From positions 1-25,895 of the forward strand of contig JAHFDQ010000020.1 of the NCBI GenBank assembly GCA_023248915.1: DNA of 25,895 nucleotides, read 5' to 3'. The notes beneath the pieces were generated by a model that did no database searches, was not told the DNA's origin, and was given only the letters and a program-made list of their open reading frames with translations. The position numbers and the translations under genes were made by a program. The DNA is from Archangiaceae bacterium (lineage in GTDB: Bacteria > Myxococcota > Myxococcia > Myxococcales > Myxococcaceae). This document shows, in pieces, positions 7,418-15,300 of the stretch (position 1 is the stretch's first letter; each line of letters opens with the position of its first letter).

Positions 7418-9916
7418 GTGAGGCGCGCCACCGTGCTGCTCGGGCTCTTGGTGGTCGGGTGTCCCCGCCCCGGGCCGTCCAGCCCCGCGCCGTGCCCCGA
7501 CGGCATGCGCCGCGCCGAAGACCCGGCCTACTGCGAGCCCATGCCGCCGACCTGCGCGGAAGGAACCGTCGAGCTCGTCCCCGGCGATGGCTGCACCCCC
7601 TTGGGCTGGACGGACTGCCCGGCCGGCTTCGGCCCCGACCCGTCCGGCTGGGGCTGCGCAGACGTCCTCCCCGACGCGGGCTGCGGCCCCGGCACCATGC
7701 CGGTGCTCGGCCAGACGGCCTGCGCTCCGGTGGGGTGGACCGAGTGCGGGCCGGGCTTTCAGCCCGATTCGTCGGGCTGGGGCTGCGCGCCCGTGCTGCC
7801 AGTGGCCGCCTGCGCCGGGGCGACGTATGAGGTGCTCGGGCAGACCGCCTGCCAGCCGCTCGGCGACTGCGCCGCCGCGTTTCCGCCGGCGGCGGCCACC
7901 CTCTTCGTGGACGACAGCTACTCGGCCGGTCAACTCGACTCGACGCACTTCTCGTCCATCGGCGCTGCCCTCTCGGCGGCTCCCGCGGGCGCCACAGTGG
8001 CCGTGGAGGCGGGCGCCTACTCGGGCGGGCTCGTCTTACCGCGCGCAGTGAAGCTGGTGGGGCGCTGCGCCGAGCAGGTGACGCTGACCGGCACGGCGGC
8101 GGGAGTCGGGCTCGACGCCAGCGGAGTCTCGGGAGTCGAAGTCGACGGGCTGACCGTCACCGGCTTCGACCTCGGCGCCTACGTGGACGGCGCCGGTTCG
8201 CTCGAGCTTCGCCATTGCCGGTTCGACGGGAACGTGCGGTCGGCCGTCCAGGCGCTCGGGGCGGGGACGCTGGCGAAAGTGTCCGCTTCGGTGCTGCGAG
8301 GAACGCTCCCCGACGCCCTGGGCCGGTTCGGCGAGGCGGTATCCGCCGCCGGCGGCGCGCGAGTCGAGGTCTCGGGGTCGGCGCTGGTCGGCAACTCCGA
8401 GATGGCAGTCCTCCTCACCGGGACCGGCACCGTGGGCCAACTGACCGGCCTCTTGGTGGCGGGCACGAAGCCGCGCGCCAGCGGGAAGTACGGGTGGGGC
8501 GTCGCGGCGCAGAGCGGCGCCGAGGCCCACCTGGAGGCCTGCGCCGTGCTGGACAACCGCGTGGCGGGGCTGCTCGCGAGCGTCGATGGCCATGTCTGGC
8601 TGTCGCACAGCCTGGTGGCTGGGACGAAGGCCGGGCTGGACAACGGCGGCTTGACGGCGTCGGCCAACCTGGCGGTCGAGCCGGGTGGCGCGCTCGAGGT
8701 TTCGCAGAGCGGCGTGTTGGGAGCGGTGACGCAGGTGTTCGCCAAGTCGAGCGCGGGGGCGACCGCGCGGCTGACGCTCACCGACGCGCTCGTCCGGGCC
8801 GGGGACGTCGACCCGACGTCCGAGGCAGTGCACGTCGAATCGGGCAGCACGATCGAGGCAACGCGGACAGCCGTGGTCGCGGCCCGGGGGGTCGGGCTGT
8901 TCCTCTGGGGCTCGTCCACGGCGACGCTGGTGGACGTGCTGATTCAGGGGACGGTGGCGGCGCCGTCCCAGCCGAACGGCCGGGGGTTGAGCATCAGCGG
9001 TTCGACCCTCAGCGCGTCGCGCGTCGCGCTGCTCGACAACGCCAACGTCGCCGCCTACGTCAGCGGTGGCGGGAGCGCTACCTTCGAGCGCTGCCTCTTC
9101 GGGCTGACGCGCCCGGGGCCGACCGTGGGCGGCGACATGCTCGGAGCCGGGCTGGTCGTGGACGCTCAGGCCCAGGCCGACGTGAAGGACAGCGTCGTCG
9201 CCGACAACTCGGGCGTGGGGGTGGATGCCGACGGCGCCGGTTCGTCGGTTCGGCTGCGAGGCACCCTGGTGCGGGGCACGCGCCTCGGCCCTTCGGGCAA
9301 CGGCCAGGGCGTGGTGGCGCAGTACGGGGCCCTGGTGCTGCTGGACGGTGTGGGGCTGGTCGGCAACCGCGCGGCGGGGCTCCAGGCGACCGACAGCGGC
9401 AGCCTGGTGAAGGCGACCCGGACGCTGGTGCGAGGCACCCTGCCGGGCGAAGCCGGAAACCGGGGACGGGGGGCGAACGTGCAGGGCGGAGCGAGGCTCG
9501 AGCTGCTCGACTCGGCGCTGGTGGACAACCGGCAGGTCGGGCTGTTCGCCTGGGGCGCCGGAACGCGGGTGTTCGCGACCGATTCGCTGGTGGGCGCCAC
9601 GGCGGTCGACCCCGACGGCAGCTTCGGCCACGGCGTCGAAGCGCTCGACGCCGCCCGGGTGGACCTGCGCGGCTCTTCGGTGCGCGGCAACGCAGGCGTC
9701 GGCCTGGTGGCCGCCGGCGCCGCCGCCACGGTGGTGGACGGCAAGCTCGAGGCCAATCTGGTGGGCCTGCAGGCCCAGGACGGCTCGTCGGTGCAAGAGG
9801 TGGACGAGGTGCTCGAGCCGGTCGGCGTCACCGAGGTGCTCGTCACCGCCACCACTGTCTTCGTGGACAACGCCACGCGCTTGGGGGCCGGATCGGTGCC
9901 GCTGCCCGAACGGTAG
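7418..9916 (+). CDS. large beta-helix repeat lipoprotein
   Basis: The start is chosen at GTG 7418, which gives a short signal with lipobox VVGC (Cys15). An in-frame GTG at 7382 would prepend 12 polar residues. Next come two copies of a Cys motif (GWTDCPAGFGPDPSGWGC and GWTECGPGFQPDSSGWGC). A right-handed parallel beta-helix follows. It begins with the typical SIGAALSAAPAGATVAVEAGAYSG and continues as about seven imperfect repeats of 45-50 residues, each with a GT-linked loop and a DNR-VGL-A turn (DNRVAGLLAS, GNRAAGLQAT, DNRQVGLFAW). The product is anchored to a membrane and exposed outside the cytoplasm. The protein may be structural or bind carbohydrate. No catalytic residues were recognised. 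It ends just before the ATPase unit at 9927. Confidence 0.8.
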   Translation: MRRATVLLGLLVVGCPRPGPSSPAPCPDGMRRAEDPAYCEPMPPTCAEGTVELVPGDGCTPLGWTDCPAGFGPDPSGWGCADVLPDAGCGPGTMPVLGQTACAPVGWTECGPGFQPDSSGWGCAPVLPVAACAGATYEVLGQTACQPLGDCAAAFPPAAATLFVDDSYSAGQLDSTHFSSIGAALSAAPAGATVAVEAGAYSGGLVLPRAVKLVGRCAEQVTLTGTAAGVGLDASGVSGVEVDGLTVTGFDLGAYVDGAGSLELRHCRFDGNVRSAVQALGAGTLAKVSASVLRGTLPDALGRFGEAVSAAGGARVEVSGSALVGNSEMAVLLTGTGTVGQLTGLLVAGTKPRASGKYGWGVAAQSGAEAHLEACAVLDNRVAGLLASVDGHVWLSHSLVAGTKAGLDNGGLTASANLAVEPGGALEVSQSGVLGAVTQVFAKSSAGATARLTLTDALVRAGDVDPTSEAVHVESGSTIEATRTAVVAARGVGLFLWGSSTATLVDVLIQGTVAAPSQPNGRGLSISGSTLSASRVALLDNANVAAYVSGGGSATFERCLFGLTRPGPTVGGDMLGAGLVVDAQAQADVKDSVVADNSGVGVDADGAGSSVRLRGTLVRGTRLGPSGNGQGVVAQYGALVLLDGVGLVGNRAAGLQATDSGSLVKATRTLVRGTLPGEAGNRGRGANVQGGARLELLDSALVDNRQVGLFAWGAGTRVFATDSLVGATAVDPDGSFGHGVEALDAARVDLRGSSVRGNAGVGLVAAGAAATVVDGKLEANLVGLQAQDGSSVQEVDEVLEPVGVTEVLVTATTVFVDNATRLGAGSVPLPER

Positions 9917-9926
9917 GCAGCCATGT

Positions 9927-9969
9927 ACTCAGTCAAGTGAGTAATATTACTCACTCATTTAAGTACTCT
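9927..9969. promoter_or_regulatory. left (3') half-site array with a perfect 20-bp palindrome
   Basis: The array reads ACTCA-N6-TGAGT-N6-ACTCA-N6-TAAGT, with half-sites starting at 9927, 9938, 9949 and 9960, so each is exactly 11 bp from the next. The centre forms a perfect 20-bp palindrome, AGTGAGTAATATTACTCACT (9936-9955). The outer bases AGTACTCT overlap the TAG stop of the ATPase gene. The palindrome could also act as a hairpin terminator between the beta-helix gene and the convergent ATPase gene. Confidence 0.6.
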
Positions 9970-11149
9970 AGAAGAAGGCCTCGGGAACGCTCGAGAAGAA
10001 CTGTTCCAGCGACAGCCCGCCAGAGCCGACGATCAGCGCCTGGACGCCGGGGTGCTTGCGGCGAAAGTGCGCCAGGCTCTTCGAGTCAGGCTTGCGGCCG
10101 CTCTTGACCTCGATGGCGAGCAGCTTCCGTCCGCGCTCGACCAGGAAGTCGACCTCGGCATGGGCCTCGTGCCAGTAGAACGTCGACTGGACGTAGCCGC
10201 TGTTGAGCAGGTGCGCCCCTACCGCGTTCTCGACCAGGCGCCCCCAGAAGTCCTTGGCGCGGCGCGCCTCGGCGAAGCTCAGTCCTGACAGCGCGGTGAT
10301 CAGGGCGTTGTTCCAGACGATCAGCTTGGGGCTGGACGCGCGCTGGCGAAGGACGCCGCCGCTCCACAGGTTGAGCCCAGTCACCAGGAACGCCGACGAG
10401 AGGAGGTCGAGGTAGTGGGCGAGCGTCACCGTGTTCCCGGCGTCCTGAAGCTGCCCGAGCATCTTGTTGTACGACAGAATCTGCGCCGGCGAGCGCATCG
10501 CCAGCATGAACAACTGGCGAAGCAGCGCGGGCTTGAGCACGGGCGCCATCTGAAGCACGTCCCGCGAGAGCACCGACTCGATCAACGAGTCCGAGACGAA
10601 CCGTTGCCAACGGGTCAGGTCCTTCACCAGCGGGGCCGCGCCGGGGTAGCCGCCCCAGAAGAGCCATTGGTCGAACGACCAGCCGAGGGCGCGCCTGCAC
10701 TCGGGCCAGGTCCAGTGCGGGCAATAGTGAAGCTCGAACCGGCCGGCCAGGCTCTCGTCGGCACCCCGCCGCATGTGCAGGGAAGACGAGCCGAGCACGA
10801 CTGCTCGGACCAGCGACTTGGCGCGCCGGTCTTCGTCGACGAGCGCCTTGATCACCTCGGCCCAGCGAGGCACCTTCTGCACCTCGTCCAGCACCAGCAA
10901 GGTGCGCTGCCGGTGCTCGCGCGCCAGGTGCCGGGCGAGCGCCCACTGGGTCTGAATCCACGTCGCGTCCGGGGGACCCGGCAGGTCGGCCGAGGCGTAG
11001 TGCGACGGCCCTTTCCAGCGGCGCGACACCTGCTCGAGGGCGGTCGTCTTCCCGACCTGGCGCGGGCCCAGGACGATCTGCAGGGGCTGGCTCGGCCCCT
11101 GCAGCCGCTTGAGCAGCACGCCGACCAGCTCGCGTTCGATCGTCTTCAT
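9968..11149 (-). CDS. AAA+ ATPase with C-terminal DUF4143 (PD-(D/E)XK-like) domain
   Basis: This 393-residue protein starts at ATG 11149. The N-terminal AAA domain has Walker A GPRQVGKTT (28-36), Walker B LLVLDEVQ (84-91) and a sensor-like VVLGSSS (117-123). The middle contains the family features GRFELHYCPHWTWPE and FWGGYPG. The C-terminal DUF4143 region includes GRLVENAVGAHLL and then EVDFLVERG-LLAIEVKSG, a D334-12 residues-E347-x-K349 arrangement typical of PD-(D/E)XK nuclease folds. The protein is full length for the family and no frame damage is seen. DUF4143 ATPases are widespread, patchily distributed and of unproved function; proposed roles include mobility or defence. The gene stands alone and is opposite in direction to both neighbours. 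Confidence 0.88.
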   Translation of the reverse strand: MKTIERELVGVLLKRLQGPSQPLQIVLGPRQVGKTTALEQVSRRWKGPSHYASADLPGPPDATWIQTQWALARHLAREHRQRTLLVLDEVQKVPRWAEVIKALVDEDRRAKSLVRAVVLGSSSLHMRRGADESLAGRFELHYCPHWTWPECRRALGWSFDQWLFWGGYPGAAPLVKDLTRWQRFVSDSLIESVLSRDVLQMAPVLKPALLRQLFMLAMRSPAQILSYNKMLGQLQDAGNTVTLAHYLDLLSSAFLVTGLNLWSGGVLRQRASSPKLIVWNNALITALSGLSFAEARRAKDFWGRLVENAVGAHLLNSGYVQSTFYWHEAHAEVDFLVERGRKLLAIEVKSGRKPDSKSLAHFRRKHPGVQALIVGSGGLSLEQFFSSVPEAFF

Positions 11150-11157
11150 TGCCTCGA

Positions 11158-11186
11158 AGAGTACTCACTAGGCTGAGTAATGTCAC
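11158..11186 (-). promoter_or_regulatory. candidate promoter of the ATPase gene inside the right half-site array
   Basis: On the minus strand GTGACA (11186-11181) and TACTCT (11163-11158) are 17 bp apart, and the ATG at 11149 begins after an 8-base gap. The -35 matches five of six consensus bases but the -10 only three. Half-sites of the array overlap both elements, so a protein bound there would block transcription. Confidence 0.35.
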
Positions 11187-11200
11187 TCAGTTCTCTGAGT
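11158..11200. promoter_or_regulatory. right (5') half-site array upstream of the ATPase gene
   Basis: The array reads ACTCA-N6-TGAGT-N6-ACTCA-N6-TGAGT with starts at 11163, 11174, 11185 and 11196, again exactly 11 bp apart. The centre CTGAGTAATGTCACTCAG (11173-11190) is a near palindrome. It ends nine bases before the ATPase start codon and 32 bases before the GTG chosen for the rightward PLP gene, so it could control both. Confidence 0.6.
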
Positions 11201-11232
11201 TGGCACGCGACGCGTCTCCAACTCCATTGCCG

Positions 11233-12342
11233 GTGACAACGGCCGGGACGTTGGCAAGACTCGGCCCGGTCGTGAAGAACGGCTTGACGACAGAGTGGCT
11301 CGACGGGGTTCCGCGCCTGGGCTGGGTGGACCGGCCTACCCGCGTGACTTCGCTGCCGGCGCTCGCCCGCCGCCTGGGGCTGTCGTACCTGGGCGTCAAA
11401 CGCGACGATGAATGCGGGCCGCTCATGGGCGGGTCCAAGCCGCGCAAGCTCGACTACCTCTTGGCCACGCCGCCGTGGCGCGACGCGCCCGCGTGGGTGT
11501 CGATGGGTGCCATCGGTTCGGGCCACCTGGTGGCGCTGGCGGGCGCGGCCGAGAGGCTGTCGCGGTCGCTGCACGCCCACCTGTTCTGGGAACCGCTCTC
11601 GGCGGGCGTGCTCGACAATCTCGCCTTCACCGCGGCGCACTCGGCCCGGCTCAGCTACCACCGGTCGCGGGCGTGGTTGGCGCTCTCGGCGCCCCGGCTG
11701 CTCGTCGCCACGGAATGGGCGGGGGCGGCGGTGGTGCCGCCCGGAGCCACCTGCGCGCCGGCGATGGCGGGGCTGGTGCGGGCCGGGTTGGAGCTGGCCG
11801 ACCAGGTGCGCGCCGGTGAGCTGCCCGAGCCCGAGCGGGTCTACGTGCCCCTGGGCAGCGGGGGCACGGCCGCCGGCCTGTCGTGGGGCTTCGGGTTGGG
11901 CGGGTTGCGCACGGTGGTGCACGCGGTGGCGGTGGTCGAGCGGCCGCTGTCTCCGCTGCCGTGGCTGCACTCGCTGCAGGAACGGCTGGCGCGGTGGTTG
12001 GCGTCGCGAGGGCTCACCGACGTGCGGCTGTACCGGCCGGTGCCCGTCGTCATCGACCGTTCCCAGGTCGGGCCCGGGTACGGCGTCGCTACCCGCGCCT
12101 CGGAAAGCGCGTGCGCGCTTCTGTCGAGAGAGGGCCTCGGGCTCGAGCCGGTGTACACCGGCAAGGCCTTCGCCGCGCTGCAGGCGGACGCGGCCGGCCG
12201 CGACCGGGCCGAGCGGGCGCTGTTCTGGTTGACCGCGAGGCGCGGGCCGCTCCGGAGGCCGGTGGGCTGGCGCGACAAGCTGCCCGGGCCGCTGACGCGG
12301 CGGCTCGACCGGGCGCTGCGCGGGCTGCACGTGGTGGAGTAG
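11233..12342 (+). CDS. divergent PLP-dependent enzyme, D-cysteine desulfhydrase/ACC deaminase family
   Basis: The start is uncertain. GTG 11233 is chosen because the frame extending upstream to TTG 11149 runs through the half-site array; TTG 11251 or GTG 11272 are also possible. The 369-residue product has fold-type II PLP features: a KRDD element (56-59), GGSK with the likely PLP lysine K69, GSGGTAAG binding the cofactor phosphate (about 209-216), and the late VYTGKAFAAL segment. Family members open a cyclopropane ring or release H2S from D-cysteine. Here two usual motifs are altered: GGNK reads GGSK, and QSNH reads GSGH, losing the asparagine. The substrate may therefore differ. It converges on the collagen-like gene with a 19-bp gap. 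Confidence 0.75.
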   Translation: MTTAGTLARLGPVVKNGLTTEWLDGVPRLGWVDRPTRVTSLPALARRLGLSYLGVKRDDECGPLMGGSKPRKLDYLLATPPWRDAPAWVSMGAIGSGHLVALAGAAERLSRSLHAHLFWEPLSAGVLDNLAFTAAHSARLSYHRSRAWLALSAPRLLVATEWAGAAVVPPGATCAPAMAGLVRAGLELADQVRAGELPEPERVYVPLGSGGTAAGLSWGFGLGGLRTVVHAVAVVERPLSPLPWLHSLQERLARWLASRGLTDVRLYRPVPVVIDRSQVGPGYGVATRASESACALLSREGLGLEPVYTGKAFAALQADAAGRDRAERALFWLTARRGPLRRPVGWRDKLPGPLTRRLDRALRGLHVVE

Positions 12343-12361
12343 TGCGACTGGACGAGCGCGC

Positions 12362-15300
12362 CTACTGGATGAACGGCTTCACGCAGTTGACGTTGGCGTT
12401 GCGGCAGCAGCAGAACTTCCCCGTCTCAGCCGCCTGAGTGGCCGCATTGGCCCCGGCGGCCAGGGCCGGGTCGGCCGACGCGCACTCGTTGTTGTAGTTG
12501 TAATAGGCCGATCCGCCGAAGGCGGTGAAGCTGCCCGTCTGCCGGCAACTGGACGGCGTTCCGACGCAGTTGTTGGCGGCGAGCGCGCAGACCGTGTTGC
12601 AGTTCCGCGCAATTCCCGGTTCCCACACGACGAAGTGGGTGGCCACTGCGCCGCCGATGTTCGCCACGCACCCCGCGCCAAGCGCCGCCATCATCGAGGC
12701 GCGCCCGTCGAGCCACGAGGCTCCGGTGGCGGTGGAGCGCACGATGAGCGCGTCCGCGCCGTTGGGCACCGAGACGCGGACCGAGTCGTCGAGGTCGCCC
12801 CGGTAGCTGATGCGGGCGCTGAAGTCGGGCGTTCCCGCGCCGGCGGTGCTGGTGCTGCCCTTGGTGAAGTCGATTCCGCAGGCGGCGGCTGCTGCCGTCG
12901 AGCGCACCTCGAACGTGGCGTTGGCGTTGCTGGTGTAGGTGAGGTCGGAGTTCGCGCCGGTGACCTCGAGCACGTGGTTCGGCGCCGCCAGCGATCCAAT
13001 CGACGCGGAGGTGGCGATCTGCCCGGTGCCCGAGATGATGAATGAAGCCGACTGGCTGACGGCGCTCTGATTCTGGATGTAGTTGCTGCTTCCGGCCGTG
13101 GGGGCCCGGGCGTCCGAGAGGCGGGCGTCGTTCCCCTGGGCGGCGGTGCCGGCGGCCGCTCCGTAGAGGACGGAAACGGTGGGCGCGGTGGGAGTGCCGC
13201 CGATGGAAGTCCCGGTGCCGGCCGAGACCGAGGTGACGGTGCCGCCGCTGTTGGCGTCGAGGGCGCAGTTCACCGTGCCGTCCTGGTTGACGGCCTGAAT
13301 GTACCAGCCGGCCGCGCACGAGCCGTTCACGCGACGTTGGACCTCGACCGGGTTGATGCCGAGGGCGGTCGCTGCCCCGTCTCCGACCAACGTCAGGTCG
13401 TGGGAAACGGCGGTGAGGCCGTCGTCGATGCCGTCGGCGAACACCGCGGGCACGCCCTTCAGCTTGGTCCAGTCGACGGGGTTGGACGCGAGGTTGAGGG
13501 TGCCGGGGTTCGAGAGGGAAGACAGCATCGGGTATCGCGCGTCGTGGTCGTGGTCCGAACGGGAAGCCGAGGTGGCGACTCCGGTGCCCTGGAAGTACAC
13601 CGCGAGGGGGTCGACCGCGGTGCCGCTCCCGATGAGGCCCCCGTTGACGGCGATGACGGGGTCAGGGCCGGTCGGGCCCTGCGCACCTGTCGGGCCGGTA
13701 GCTCCCGCGAGCCCATTCGCTCCCGTCGGGCCGGTCGCTCCTTGTGCACCCGTCGCGCCCGTGGCGCCGGTAGCTCCGGCGAGTCCGTTCGCTCCCGTCG
13801 GACCGGTCGCTCCTTGTGCACCCGTCGCGCCCGTGGCGCCGGTAGCTCCGGCGAGTCCGTTCGCTCCCGTCGGACCGGTCGCTCCTTGTGCACCCGTGGC
13901 GCCGGTAGCTCCGGCGAGTCCGTTCGCTCCCGTCGACCCGGTCGCTCCTTGTGCACCCGTCGCGCCTGCGGCGCCTGTAGCTCCGGCGAGTCCGTTAGCC
14001 CCCGTCGGACCGGTCGCTCCTTGTGCGCCCGTCGCGCCCGTGGCGCCGGTAGCTCCCGCGAGTCCGTTGGCCCCCGTCGGACCGGTGGCTCCTTGTGCAC
14101 CCGTCGCGCCCGTGGCGCCGGTAGCTCCGGCGAGTCCGTTAGCCCCCGTCGGACCGGTCGCTCCTTGTGCACCCGTGGCGCCGGTAGCTCCCGCGAGTCC
14201 GTTGGCCCCCGTCGGTCCGGTCGCTCCTTGCGCACCCGTAGCGCCCGTGGCTCCCGCAAGTCCGTTGGTTCCCGTCGGACCGGTCGCCCCTGCGGCTCCC
14301 GCGAGGCCGTTCGCCCCGGTCGGACCCGTCGCGCCCTGCGTGCCGGCCGCGCCCGTGGCACCTGCGAGGCCGTTCGCCCCGGTCGGACCGGTCGCGCCCT
14401 GTGTGCCTGTTGCGCCTGTGGCTCCCGCGAGGCCGTTCGCCCCGGTCGGCCCCGTCGCGCCTTGTGAGCCGGTCGCGCCGGTGGCTCCGGCGAGGCCGTT
14501 CGCCCCAGTCGGACCCGTCGCGCCCTGCGTTCCTGTTGCGCCCGTGGCTCCCGCGAGGCCATTCGCCCCGGTCGGACCCGTCGCACCTTGTGCGCCGGTC
14601 GCGCCGGTGGCTCCGGCGAGGCCGTTCGCCCCGGTCGCGCCCTGCGCGCCCGTGGCTCCCGCGAGTCCGTTGGCTCCGGTCGGGCCGGTGATGCCCTGGG
14701 GGCCGACCGGGCCCTGGAGCCCAGTGGCGCCCGTGGCTCCCGCGAGCCCGTCGGCTCCGGTCGGGCCGGTGATGCCCTGCGGTCCGATTGGGCCTTGGAG
14801 TCCCGTCGCGCCAGTCGCACCCGCGAGTCCGTCGGCCCCGGTCGGTCCCGTCGCGCCCTGCGGACCGGCGGCGCCCGTGGGTCCCGCCGGGCCCTGCAGG
14901 CCGGTCGGACCTTGCTGGCCCGTGGCTCCCGCGAGCCCGTCGGCCCCGGTCGGGCCTTGAAGGCCCGTGACGCCAGTGGCTCCCGCGAGTCCGTCGGCTC
15001 CCGTCGGGCCTTGCGGGCCGGTCGCGCCAGTCACTCCCGCGGCGCCGTCAGCTCCCGTCGGGCCTTGCATGCCCGTGGCGCCGCTTGCGCCCGCGAGCCC
15101 GTCAGCTCCCGTCGGGCCTTGCTGGCCCGCGGCGCCCGTCGCTCCCGCCAGCCCGTCGGCCCCGGTCGGGCCCTGCAGACCCGTGGCCCCGGTCGCCCCC
15201 GCGAGCCCGTCGGCCCCCGTCGAGCCCTGGGGGCCGGAGGCGCCGGTAGGTCCCGCGAGCCCATCGGCTCCCGTCGGTCCGGGCACGCCTTGAGGACCCG

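Larger units (their letters stand above)
9927..11200. mobile_element. candidate single-gene element: AAA/DUF4143 gene framed by inverted half-site arrays
   Basis: The two half-site arrays at 9927-9969 and 11158-11200 align as imperfect inverted repeats (about 32 of 43 positions). Between them is only the ATPase gene. One repeat overlaps its stop codon and the other ends nine bases before its start codon. The AT-rich ends stand out in GC-rich DNA. This is what a minimal mobile or selfish unit would look like, but no target-site duplication or transposase motif is visible. The same layout could also be an operator plus a 3' regulatory site. The mobile interpretation is inference. Confidence 0.4.

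Noticed and set aside
8036..9796. 586-residue minus-strand frame opposite the second beta-helix gene
   Set aside because: It is Arg/His-rich with no domain, while the plus strand has regular beta-helix repeats and a lipobox.
9905..11215. Target-site duplication flanking the ATPase unit
   Set aside because: The bases just outside the two arrays (ending CCATGT on the left and starting TGGCAC on the right) do not match as a direct repeat, so transposition is not shown by the sequence.
11149..11232. N-terminal extension of the PLP enzyme from TTG 11149
   Set aside because: These 28 codons run through the half-site array and have no family similarity; a start at or after 11233 fits family length better.
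11276..11330. Possible third copy of the 90-bp repeat (GTGGCTCGACGGGGTTCCG)
   Set aside because: Similarity covers about 20 bases only and falls within conserved coding sequence of the PLP enzyme.
13299..14960. 553-residue plus-strand frame rich in Pro-Val-Ala-Pro repeats
   Set aside because: It is the reverse complement of the collagen-like coding repeats. Its composition follows directly from the Gly-X-Y codons, and it has no signal or conserved domain.
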